64,000 bases of DNA from Brevibacterium sp. CCUG 69071 (GTDB lineage: Bacteria > Actinomycetota > Actinomycetes > Actinomycetales > Brevibacteriaceae): contig NZ_PGFV01000003.1 of NCBI RefSeq assembly GCF_021023135.1, positions 310,001 to 374,000 of the forward strand, read 5' to 3'. Both the position numbers and the translations under genes were made by a program. The notes under the pieces are model-generated. The model did not search any database and was not told where the DNA came from. It worked only from the letters and a program-made list of their open reading frames with translations. How positions within the stretch are numbered: position 1 is the stretch's first letter; each line of letters starts with the position of its first letter. This document shows, piece by piece, positions 35,198 to 41,750 of the stretch.

Positions 35198-36385
35198 ATG
35201 GTCCAGATGAGCACTTCGAGCAGCGTCGACGTCTCCCACGCCGGGGGACTCTTCCAACTGCTCCGTGACGGTCAGCCGCGAACGCGCGCCGAGCTGGCCA
35301 AGTCGACGGGGCTCTCCCGCCCCACCGTCGCACAGCGGATCGATCAGCTGCTCGGACTCGAACTCATCTCGCCCGTCGACGCCGCGGCCTCGACGGGAGG
35401 CCGCCCCAGCTCGCAGTTCGCCTTCAATCCGCAGGCTCGGGTCGTCATCGCCGCCGATTTCGGGGCCTCGCACGCCCGGGTCGCCGTCACCGACCTGACC
35501 GGCACCCTGCTCGCGGAGACCGGGGAGGAGCGCGAGATCTCCCTCGGTCCGGTCAGCGCCATGGAGTGGCTGACCACGTCATCCCTGCTTCTGCTGGAGC
35601 AGTCCGGGCGCAGCCTCGACGAGGTCGTCGGAGTGGGCATCGGACTGCCCGGCCCGGTCGAGTTCTCGACGGGCAGACCGATCAATCCGCCGATCATGCC
35701 CGGCTGGGATCGGTTCGACCTGCCCGGAGCGCTGCGGGAGACGTTCTCGGCCCCCGTGCTCATCGACAACGACGTCAACATCATGGCGCTCGGCGAGCAG
35801 ACCTCCGCCTGGCCGGAGACCACCGATCTCATCTTCGTCAAGGTCGCCACCGGCATCGGAGCAGGCATCATCTCCGGCGGCTCCCTGCGGCGCGGTTCCC
35901 ACGGCGCCGCCGGTGACATCGGCCATGTCGCACTCTCCCGAGCCGCAGAGACTCCCTGTGCCTGCGGCAATCGCGGCTGCCTCGAGGCCGTCGCCTCCGG
36001 CAGGGCCATTGCCGAGGAGCTCACCCGCACCGGCACTCCGGCGGCGACCCCCGGGGACGTCGTCCGACTGGTCAAAGCGGGCGACCTCACGGCGATCCAG
36101 CTCGTTCGTCAGGCCGGTCGCGACCTCGGAGAGGTCCTCACCACCTGCGTGAGCCTGATGAATCCTTCGCTCATCCTGATCGGCGGAACGATGGCCCAGG
36201 CGGCCGAGCACCTCGTCGCCGGTGTCCGCGAGGTCGTCTACGCGCGTTCGATCCCCCTGTCCACCGAGCACCTGACGATCGCCCCCTCACATGCGGCCGG
36301 CGATGCGGCGATCCTCGGTGCCGCCCATCTCGCCATCGATGCCGCCCTGTCTCCCGAGCGGATCGCCGCCGCCCTCGGACGGTGA
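35198..36385 (+). CDS. ROK family transcriptional regulator (XylR/NagC-like)
   Basis: A 395-residue protein with an N-terminal winged helix (RAELAKSTGLSRPTVAQRIDQLLG) followed by a sugar-kinase-like ROK domain. The ROK part has IAADFGASHARVAV, GIGLPGPVEFSTGRP, DNDVNIMALGEQ, GIGAGIISGG and the zinc cluster CACGNRGCLEAVASG. An in-frame ATG at 35207 is an alternative start. Divergent from the seven-gene sugar operon, which it most likely represses until the sugar binds. Confidence 0.92.
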   Translation: MVQMSTSSSVDVSHAGGLFQLLRDGQPRTRAELAKSTGLSRPTVAQRIDQLLGLELISPVDAAASTGGRPSSQFAFNPQARVVIAADFGASHARVAVTDLTGTLLAETGEEREISLGPVSAMEWLTTSSLLLLEQSGRSLDEVVGVGIGLPGPVEFSTGRPINPPIMPGWDRFDLPGALRETFSAPVLIDNDVNIMALGEQTSAWPETTDLIFVKVATGIGAGIISGGSLRRGSHGAAGDIGHVALSRAAETPCACGNRGCLEAVASGRAIAEELTRTGTPAATPGDVVRLVKAGDLTAIQLVRQAGRDLGEVLTTCVSLMNPSLILIGGTMAQAAEHLVAGVREVVYARSIPLSTEHLTIAPSHAAGDAAILGAAHLAIDAALSPERIAAALGR

Positions 36386-36396
36386 GGCGCCGACGC

Positions 36397-36440
36397 CCAG
36401 TGCACTTGACGCCCAGTGCACTTGAGGGCCAGTACACTGG
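36397..36440. promoter_or_regulatory. Three phased palindromic boxes before phzF-like gene
   Basis: CCAGTGCACTTG at 36397-36408, the same at 36413-36424, and CCAGTACACTGG at 36429-36440, each 16 bp after the last. The first two are part of a perfect 16-bp tandem duplication (36393-36424). The third has perfect arms CCAGT/ACTGG and contains TACACT, a possible -10. The set ends 60 bp before the TTG start of the PhzF-like gene. It looks like a multi-site operator. Confidence 0.5.
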
Positions 36441-36500
36441 AGGCAGAGGCCGCGCAATCCCCGAACAACGGCGCGGGCCACCTCTGCCGAAGGAGTGCAA

Positions 36501-37394
36501 TTGCCCCATAACCGTTCCTTTGCCCAGGTCGACGTCTTCTCCGCCATCCCCTATCGCGGAAACCCCGTCGCCGTGATCCTCGACGCCGACGGTCTCTCCG
36601 ATGCGGACATGGCCCGGATCGCGAACTGGACGAACCTGTCGGAGACGACCTTCGTCCTTCCGCCGAGCGACCCCGCGGCCGACTACCGGCTGCGCATCTT
36701 CACTCCGCACCGCGAGCTGCCCTTCGCCGGCCACCCCACCCTGGGCTCCGCGGCCGCCTGGCTCGATGCCGGCGGCACGCCCCGGACCACGGGCCGCATC
36801 ATCCAGGAATGCGGTGCCGGACTCGTCGAACTCCGCAGAGGCGGCCAGGCTTCACCGTCGACCGTGACCTCAGATGTGACCGCCGAGACCCTGTCCTTCG
36901 CGGCCCCCGAACGCCTCCGCTCCGGCCCCCTCGACGAGGACTATGTTGAGCAGATCGCGGCCGCCCTGCACCTCGACCGCACGGAGATCCTCGGCCACCA
37001 GTGGGTCGACAACGGACCCGGCTGGGCGGCCGTGCGGATCGCGAGCGCCGCGCAGGTCCTCGACCTCGAGCCAGACTTCTCGACGATTCCCGATGCCAAG
37101 CTCGGCGTGCTCGGCGCACACCCGGAGGATTCGGAGCACGAATACGAGATCCGCGCCTTCGTGCCCGGCGTCGGTGTCGCCGAGGATCCGGTCACCGGCA
37201 GCCTCAACGCCTCGGTGGCGCAGTGGCTGATCGGCGCCGGACTCGCCCCCGATTCCTACACAGCCACCCAGGGCACCGCGCTCGGCCGGGCAGGTGTCAT
37301 CTCGATCTCCCGCGAAGCCGAGAAGACCGAGTCCGAGAAGATCTGGGTCGGCGGCGCCGCCACCGTGTGCTTCCGCGGAACGGCCCTCGCATGA
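36501..37394 (+). CDS. PhzF family phenazine biosynthesis-like isomerase
   Basis: A 297-residue PhzF/DAP-epimerase-fold protein. Visible are FAQVDVFSAIPYRGNPVAV, NLSETTFVLPP with the conserved catalytic Glu, LPFAGHPTLGSA, and GVAEDPVTGSLNASVAQWL. A GTG at 36495 lies within the Shine-Dalgarno AAGGAG itself, so the TTG at 36501 with 5-bp spacing is the likely start. No phenazine genes are near; the substrate is unknown, as for most PhzF-like proteins. Stop overlaps the start of the next gene (ATGA). Confidence 0.9.
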   Translation: MPHNRSFAQVDVFSAIPYRGNPVAVILDADGLSDADMARIANWTNLSETTFVLPPSDPAADYRLRIFTPHRELPFAGHPTLGSAAAWLDAGGTPRTTGRIIQECGAGLVELRRGGQASPSTVTSDVTAETLSFAAPERLRSGPLDEDYVEQIAAALHLDRTEILGHQWVDNGPGWAAVRIASAAQVLDLEPDFSTIPDAKLGVLGAHPEDSEHEYEIRAFVPGVGVAEDPVTGSLNASVAQWLIGAGLAPDSYTATQGTALGRAGVISISREAEKTESEKIWVGGAATVCFRGTALA

Positions 37395-38371
37395 GCCGGC
37401 ACCTGACCAGCAAGAACAAGCCGAAGAACCGGCTGCGCATCTTCCACGGCCGCATGTACTTCGCCCTCCAGGCCCTCGCGGGGGCCGCCTGGTGGCTCGG
37501 TGTCAGCACGCTTCCAGCCCTGCAGGAAGCGACGCTCGGCGGCCTCGACCCGCTGCTCGTCTCGATCATCGACATTCCGCTCTTCGTCATCGGCTCGGCC
37601 CTTGCCGCCCTCAACATGCGCTGGGCCGTGTGGCTCGCCTCGGCGTGGACGGTCATCGTCGCGATCTTCATGCTCATCTACGCCACGGTCACCACGACAG
37701 GCGGGATCGGTGCGATCCTCATGGTCGGTGCCGCGATCGGCAGCGTCCTCGCTGGATCGCTCATGCTGCTCGGCCGCATCCCCTCGCACCGCCTCATCGT
37801 CGGCCCCTTCGCCTTCCGGGCCTCGCACACGCGCATCCGCTCCCGACTCCTGGTCCGGACCACCGTCCAGCTCGTGATCTTCTGGGGCGTCTTCCTCATC
37901 GTCCTGCCCGCGATCATCAACGCGCTCGAGGACCGCTGGAACCTGTCATTCAAGTTCCCGATCCTCGTCGTCGTCGCGGGCTTCGCCCTGCTCGCCTTCT
38001 CCACCGTGCTCGGCGTGTGGTCGGCTCGGGCGATCGCGAACTTCGGGTCCGGGACTCCCCTGCCCGCGGAGATGGCCAACCACCTCGTCGTCCGCGGACC
38101 CTATGCTTTCGTCCGCAATCCCATGGCCATCGCCGGCATCGGCCAGGGAATGGCGATCGGACTCCTCATCGGATCCTGGCTGATCGTCGTCTACGCTCTG
38201 GCGGGTTCGCTGCTCTGGAACTGGCTCATCCGCCCCCACGAGGAGGCCGATCTCCGGGACCGCTTCGGGGCCGAATACGTGGAGTACACTCGGCGTGTGT
38301 CCTGCTGGTTCCCGCGCGGACGCGCCTTCGACGATGACGCCGAGGGAGAGCCTGAGACCGAGGAGGACTGA
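37391..38371 (+). CDS. Isoprenylcysteine carboxyl methyltransferase family membrane protein
   Basis: A 326-residue polytopic protein with about seven helices. The C-terminal third carries the ICMT-type SAM-binding elements GPYAFVRNPMAIAGIGQG and HEEADLRDRFGAEYVEYTRRV followed by WFPRG. Bacterial relatives have unknown substrates, probably lipids or prenyl compounds. Coupled to the PhzF-like gene by an ATGA overlap. The frame is open upstream inside phzF, but only as a shadow. Confidence 0.85.
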   Translation: MSRHLTSKNKPKNRLRIFHGRMYFALQALAGAAWWLGVSTLPALQEATLGGLDPLLVSIIDIPLFVIGSALAALNMRWAVWLASAWTVIVAIFMLIYATVTTTGGIGAILMVGAAIGSVLAGSLMLLGRIPSHRLIVGPFAFRASHTRIRSRLLVRTTVQLVIFWGVFLIVLPAIINALEDRWNLSFKFPILVVVAGFALLAFSTVLGVWSARAIANFGSGTPLPAEMANHLVVRGPYAFVRNPMAIAGIGQGMAIGLLIGSWLIVVYALAGSLLWNWLIRPHEEADLRDRFGAEYVEYTRRVSCWFPRGRAFDDDAEGEPETEED

Positions 38372-38376
38372 GTCCC

Positions 38377-38810
38377 ATGGTCACATTCACGACGACGCTG
38401 CTGTCGCTGGGCAACAACGTCGGCTCGAAGTCCCCGAGGAGATCGTGCTCGGCTTCGGAGCCGGCAAGCGGGTCCCCGTGATCGTCACGATCGCGGACTA
38501 CTCCTATCCCTCGACGATTGCGGTGATGGGCGGGAAGTTCCTGATCCCACTGGCCAAGGAGCACCGGGAGGCCATCGGCGTCGCTGGCGGTGAGACCCAC
38601 GAGGTGACGCTCACCCACGACACCTCGTCCCGGGACACCCCAGTGCCCGATGACCTCGCCGAGGCGCTCAGAACCGCCGATGTCCGCGCGGTCTTCGACG
38701 CGCTGGCTCCCTCGAAGCGCAAGGAGCACGTGCGCCAGGTGACCACGGCCAAGGCCGAGGAGACCCGGGCCCGGCGGATCGCGAAGATCGTCGACTCGCT
38801 GACGCAGTGA
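38377..38810 (+). pseudogene. DUF1905 (YdeI/OmpD-associated-like) gene with a one-base frameshift
   Basis: An ATG at 38377, preceded by AGGAGG, opens MVTFTTTLLSLGNNVG, the usual DUF1905 start. Immediately afterwards the homologous frame shifts and continues VPEEIVLGFGAGKRVPV, then a C-terminal YdeI-like helical part (VRAVFDALAPSKRKEHVRQV, KAEETRARRIAKIV) to the stop at 38810. Insertion of one base after 38424 would restore GIEVPEEIV without other change, so a single-base deletion, real or a sequencing error, explains it. Everything downstream is intact, implying a recent lesion. Confidence 0.75.
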
Positions 38811-38839
38811 GTCAGTGAGTCCGATTCGCTGTGCCCAGT

Positions 38840-39208
38840 TCAGCCTTCGTCGTGGATGGTCACCCGGTAGCCGTCGGGATCGGCGAAGGCGAAGATCAGA
38901 CCGAAGGGGCTCGGTGCCGGCTCGCTGAGGATCTCGACCCCCGCCTCGGCGAGTGAATTGTGCAGAGCCTGCGCATCATCGCAGCGGAACCACAGCGCGA
39001 CTCCGAGACCCGGGGTGGTCACCGAATCGAGATCGACGTCGTGCAGGGGCTCGCGGACCGCGAATGGGATCGGGGAGGTCGCGAAGACGACCGCCCCGGG
39101 AGGGCCGGCCGGGGCCCGGGTGAGTCCGAGCCGGGTCTCGTAGAACTCCGCCGATTTCGCGAGGTCGCGGACCTGCAGTGCCGTGAAATCCAGTCCTGTC
39201 ACGCTCAT
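38840..39208 (-). CDS. VOC family (glyoxalase/bleomycin resistance-type) protein
   Basis: A 122-residue single vicinal-oxygen-chelate domain with two beta-alpha-beta-beta-beta modules: LDFTALQVRDLAKSAEFYE at the start and PFGLIFAFADPDGYRVTI at the end. A metal-ligand Glu is not obvious at the C-terminal strand (Asp occurs instead), so enzymatic activity is uncertain; a binding or resistance role is possible. Divergent from a MarR regulator with strong operators between them, so it is likely regulated by it. Confidence 0.87.
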   Translation of the reverse strand: MSVTGLDFTALQVRDLAKSAEFYETRLGLTRAPAGPPGAVVFATSPIPFAVREPLHDVDLDSVTTPGLGVALWFRCDDAQALHNSLAEAGVEILSEPAPSPFGLIFAFADPDGYRVTIHDEG

Positions 39209-39268
39209 GATGACTCCCTTCTCCCGATGCCCCGTAACTGCGCGGCATCATGTGTCTGTGTGTGTATC

Positions 39269-39280
39269 TGCACATGTGCA
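39269..39280. repeat. TGCACATGTGCA palindrome in an alternating purine-pyrimidine tract
   Basis: A perfect 12-bp palindrome at the end of a TG/CA-rich run (39250-39282) between the VOC and MarR genes. Together with the adjacent MarR boxes it gives this short region three consecutive dyads. It might be a further binding site or just simple-sequence DNA. Confidence 0.5.
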
Positions 39281-39282
39281 TC

Positions 39283-39306
39283 TATATGTCAGTAACCTGA
39301 CATATA
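39283..39306. promoter_or_regulatory. Perfect MarR-type operator
   Basis: TATATGTCAG (39283-39292), TAAC, CTGACATATA (39297-39306): a perfect inverted repeat with 10-bp arms, 24 bp in all, midway between divergent VOC and MarR genes. AT-rich content and size match operators of MarR family dimers. Confidence 0.8.
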
Positions 39307-39313
39307 AAAATCT

Positions 39314-39331
39314 ATGTCAGAATGCTTACAT
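39314..39331. promoter_or_regulatory. Second, imperfect MarR-type operator over the marR start codon
   Basis: ATGTCAG (39314-39320), AATG, CTTACAT (39325-39331): the same half-sites and 4-bp spacing as the first operator with one mismatch. Its centre is 28 bp from the first, and it overlaps the ATG at 39330, so binding should repress marR itself. Confidence 0.7.
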
Positions 39332-39797
39332 GAGTCAAGAGGAGCAGAGAAGCACGGAAGACCTCCCGAGTCTCGAATCGATGCTCGGCTATCAGCTCAA
39401 GCACCTGCAGTCGGCGCTGCGCTCGCGGATGGACGAATCGCTGCGCGAGCTCGGGCTCTCGACGCCGCAGTACGTGTGCCTCGAGCAGCTGCGCAGACGT
39501 CCCGGCGCCTCGAATTCGGAGCTCGCCCGTCGCGGATTCGTCACCCGGCAGACGATGAACACCCTGCTGCGCGGACTGCAGGATCGGGGTCTGGTGACCA
39601 GGCCGGAGAAGGCGGAGACGGGCAGGGCGCTGCCGACGACCCTGACTGACGCAGGCGGGCAGCTGCTCGATCGGGCGGCCGAACGGATCGCGCGCATTCA
39701 GGAGCGGATGATCTCGAGGCTCGACTCCGCTCAACGCGAGCGTCTGGCCGGGGACCTCGAGCTGTGCATCGCAGCCCTCGAGGAGGGCGAGGGCTGA
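39330..39797 (+). CDS. MarR family transcriptional regulator
   Basis: A 155-residue winged-helix regulator. The central part ELARRGFVTRQTMNTLLRGLQDRGLVTRPEK is the recognition helix and wing region. An amphipathic N-terminal helix (LESMLGYQLKHLQSALRSRMDESL) and C-terminal helices form the dimer interface. The frame is open upstream to 39183, but the ATG at 39330 is the sensible start because codons before it are AT-rich operator sequence. Expected to repress itself and the divergent VOC gene. Confidence 0.9.
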   Translation: MSQEEQRSTEDLPSLESMLGYQLKHLQSALRSRMDESLRELGLSTPQYVCLEQLRRRPGASNSELARRGFVTRQTMNTLLRGLQDRGLVTRPEKAETGRALPTTLTDAGGQLLDRAAERIARIQERMISRLDSAQRERLAGDLELCIAALEEGEG

Positions 39798-39840
39798 ACT
39801 TCAGCTGATTGCGAGGCTCTGTCTGATCACGCGACTCCAA

Positions 39841-39876
39841 CTGGCCCCGCCGACTTATCTGGCCCCGCCGACTTAT
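39841..39876. repeat. Two perfect 18-bp tandem copies at the end of the VanZ gene
   Basis: CTGGCCCCGCCGACTTAT is repeated at 39841-39858 and 39859-39876. The second copy overlaps the stop codon of the VanZ gene (39873). Each copy carries the TAA-forming trinucleotide on the minus strand. Confidence 0.8.
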
Positions 39877-40343
39877 CTGACCACGCGGTCCGGAGGACGG
39901 TCCTCCTCCTGCTTCGGCGGCAGCAGAACCATGACGAGCAGCCCGAGGGCGGCGCCGATGCCCGAACCGATCGTGTTCGTCACGAGGTCGCTGATGGTGG
40001 CGAACCGCGTCTGCGTGAGCACCGTCCCCTGGAAGATCTCGATGGCCGCACTGAACCCGGCCCCCACGACTCCGCCGAGCCACCAGCGGCTGCGTCCGAG
40101 GTGAAGGGCGAGGAGGAGCCCGAAGGGGATGAACATCCCTACGTTCGCGAGCTTCTCGACTCGCGAATAGGTCAGCCACTCGGTCGCCGAATGGCTCGCG
40201 AAGAACTCGAGCAGCCGACCGATCGGCCCATATGGGCCCGTGTCGAGCTGCTGGGGAGTGAGCGTGACGAAGGCGATGAACAGGGTGTAGAAGATCAGCA
40301 TGATGAGTGGGGCGTTGCCCATTCGACGATCGCGACCTGTCAT
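39873..40343 (-). CDS. VanZ family membrane protein
   Basis: A 156-residue protein with about four membrane helices: LIMLIFYTLFIAFVTL; KLANVGMFIPFGLLLALHL; WLGGVVGAGFSAAIEIFQG; IGSGIGAALGLLVMVLL. The NVGMFIPFG and E-x-FQ motifs (AAIEIFQGTVLT) are the VanZ hallmarks. Some VanZ proteins give low-level teicoplanin resistance; most have no known role. Monocistronic. Confidence 0.9.
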   Translation of the reverse strand: MTGRDRRMGNAPLIMLIFYTLFIAFVTLTPQQLDTGPYGPIGRLLEFFASHSATEWLTYSRVEKLANVGMFIPFGLLLALHLGRSRWWLGGVVGAGFSAAIEIFQGTVLTQTRFATISDLVTNTIGSGIGAALGLLVMVLLPPKQEEDRPPDRVVR

Positions 40344-40413
40344 TGTCCCAAGCCTACCGAGGGAATCTTGGTGCTGGATCAGACCCGGATCAATGCCGGA
40401 TCACAGACGACAC

Positions 40414-40446
40414 AGGGCCGCTCCTCTCGACGAGAGGAACGGCCCT
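40414..40446. terminator. Hairpin terminator downstream of the alcohol dehydrogenase gene
   Basis: AGGGCCG (40414-40420) and TCCTCTC (40422-40428) pair with GAGAGGA (40432-40438) and CGGCCCT (40440-40446), giving a 14-bp stem with a single mismatch and a 3-base loop. It follows the minus-strand dehydrogenase stop (40482). Confidence 0.85.
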
Positions 40447-40481
40447 GGGAAGAGTGGAGCGACTCAGCGCATCAGAAGCCC

Positions 40482-41558
40482 TCAGGCCACCTCGGCGTCC
40501 GCGAAGCTCGCGGTGTCGATGACGGCGCGGAAGTGCACGTCGCCGGACACGACCCGGTCATAGGCGACATCGACTTCGCCGATGCCCACGGTCTCGATCT
40601 TTGCGGCGATGCCGTGCTCGGCGCAGAAGTCGAGCATCTCCTGGGTCTCGGGGATGCCGCCGATGTTCGATCCGGCGAGCACCTTGGCGCCGCCGATGAC
40701 CGAGGCGAAGGACAGATCCTGCTTCTCCGGGGGTAGGCCGACGACGGCCATGACGCCGCGCGCCTTGAGCAGACGCAGGTAGCGGTCGACGGGGATGTCG
40801 GCGCTGATCGTGTTGAGGATGAGGTCGAACTCACCCTTGTGCTCGCTGAAGAAGTCCTCGTCGGAGGTCGCGAGCATCCGCTGCGCGCCGAGCTCGAGAG
40901 CCTCCTGCTCCTTCTTCATGGACCGGGAGAGCACGGTGACGTCGGCGCCCATGGCCACGGCGATCTGCACGCCCATGTGGCCGAGCCCGCCGAGACCGAG
41001 GACCGCGACCTTCTTCGGTGCCCCGTTCTTTGTCTCTCCGGCGCCCCAGCGGTTGAGCGGGGCGTAGGTGGTGATGCCTGCGCAGAGCAGCGGTGCTGCG
41101 ACGTCGAAGTCGAGGGCGTCGGGGATCCGGCAGACGAAGCGTGCGTTGACGACGACCTTCTCCGCATATCCGCCCTGGGTGACGGTGCCGTCGACGTCGG
41201 TGGAGTTGTAGGTACCGACGCTGCCGTTCAGGCAGTTCTGCTCCTGACCGGCACGGCATTCCTCGCACTCGCCGCAGGAATCGACCATGCAGCCCACGCC
41301 CACGCGGTCGCCGACCTTCCAATCGGTGACGTTCTCACCAACCGCCTCGACGACGCCGGCGATCTCATGGCCGACGGTCAGCGGGAAGCTCGCCTCGCCC
41401 CATTCGTTGCGGATCGTGTGGATGTCGCTGTGGCAGATCCCGGCGGCCTTGATGTCGATGACCACGTCATCGGCGCGCGGATCCCGGCGCTCGATGTTCG
41501 CGACCGTGAACGGCTGGTCCGGGCCGGTCTTCTGCAGAGCCTTGACGGTGATGCTCAT
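40482..41558 (-). CDS. Zinc-dependent NAD(P) alcohol dehydrogenase (YahK/CAD type)
   Basis: A 358-residue medium-chain dehydrogenase. The catalytic zinc site is formed by CHSDIH, GHEIAGVVEAVGE and a later Cys; the structural zinc cluster is CGECEECRAGQEQNC; the Rossmann turn is GLGGLGHMGVQIA. Similar enzymes reduce aldehydes with NADPH (YahK, cinnamyl-alcohol dehydrogenase class). Not linked to any pathway here. Monocistronic with its own terminator. Confidence 0.92.
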   Translation of the reverse strand: MSITVKALQKTGPDQPFTVANIERRDPRADDVVIDIKAAGICHSDIHTIRNEWGEASFPLTVGHEIAGVVEAVGENVTDWKVGDRVGVGCMVDSCGECEECRAGQEQNCLNGSVGTYNSTDVDGTVTQGGYAEKVVVNARFVCRIPDALDFDVAAPLLCAGITTYAPLNRWGAGETKNGAPKKVAVLGLGGLGHMGVQIAVAMGADVTVLSRSMKKEQEALELGAQRMLATSDEDFFSEHKGEFDLILNTISADIPVDRYLRLLKARGVMAVVGLPPEKQDLSFASVIGGAKVLAGSNIGGIPETQEMLDFCAEHGIAAKIETVGIGEVDVAYDRVVSGDVHFRAVIDTASFADAEVA

Positions 41559-41750
41559 GGGTTCTCCTCACGTATCTGGGGCGATTCCGGTGCGCTCGTC
41601 CGGCACGGCAGCTCGGGCATGGCGGCCCGGGTGCCGGCTGACGATCTCACACCGTTCCACGACGTCCAGCGTCGAGAGCCCCCGGATTATTCCATGCACG
41701 GGCGCTTATTCTTCACCCGTCTCCTCACCCCGGGCTCGCGAGCGGACCTC

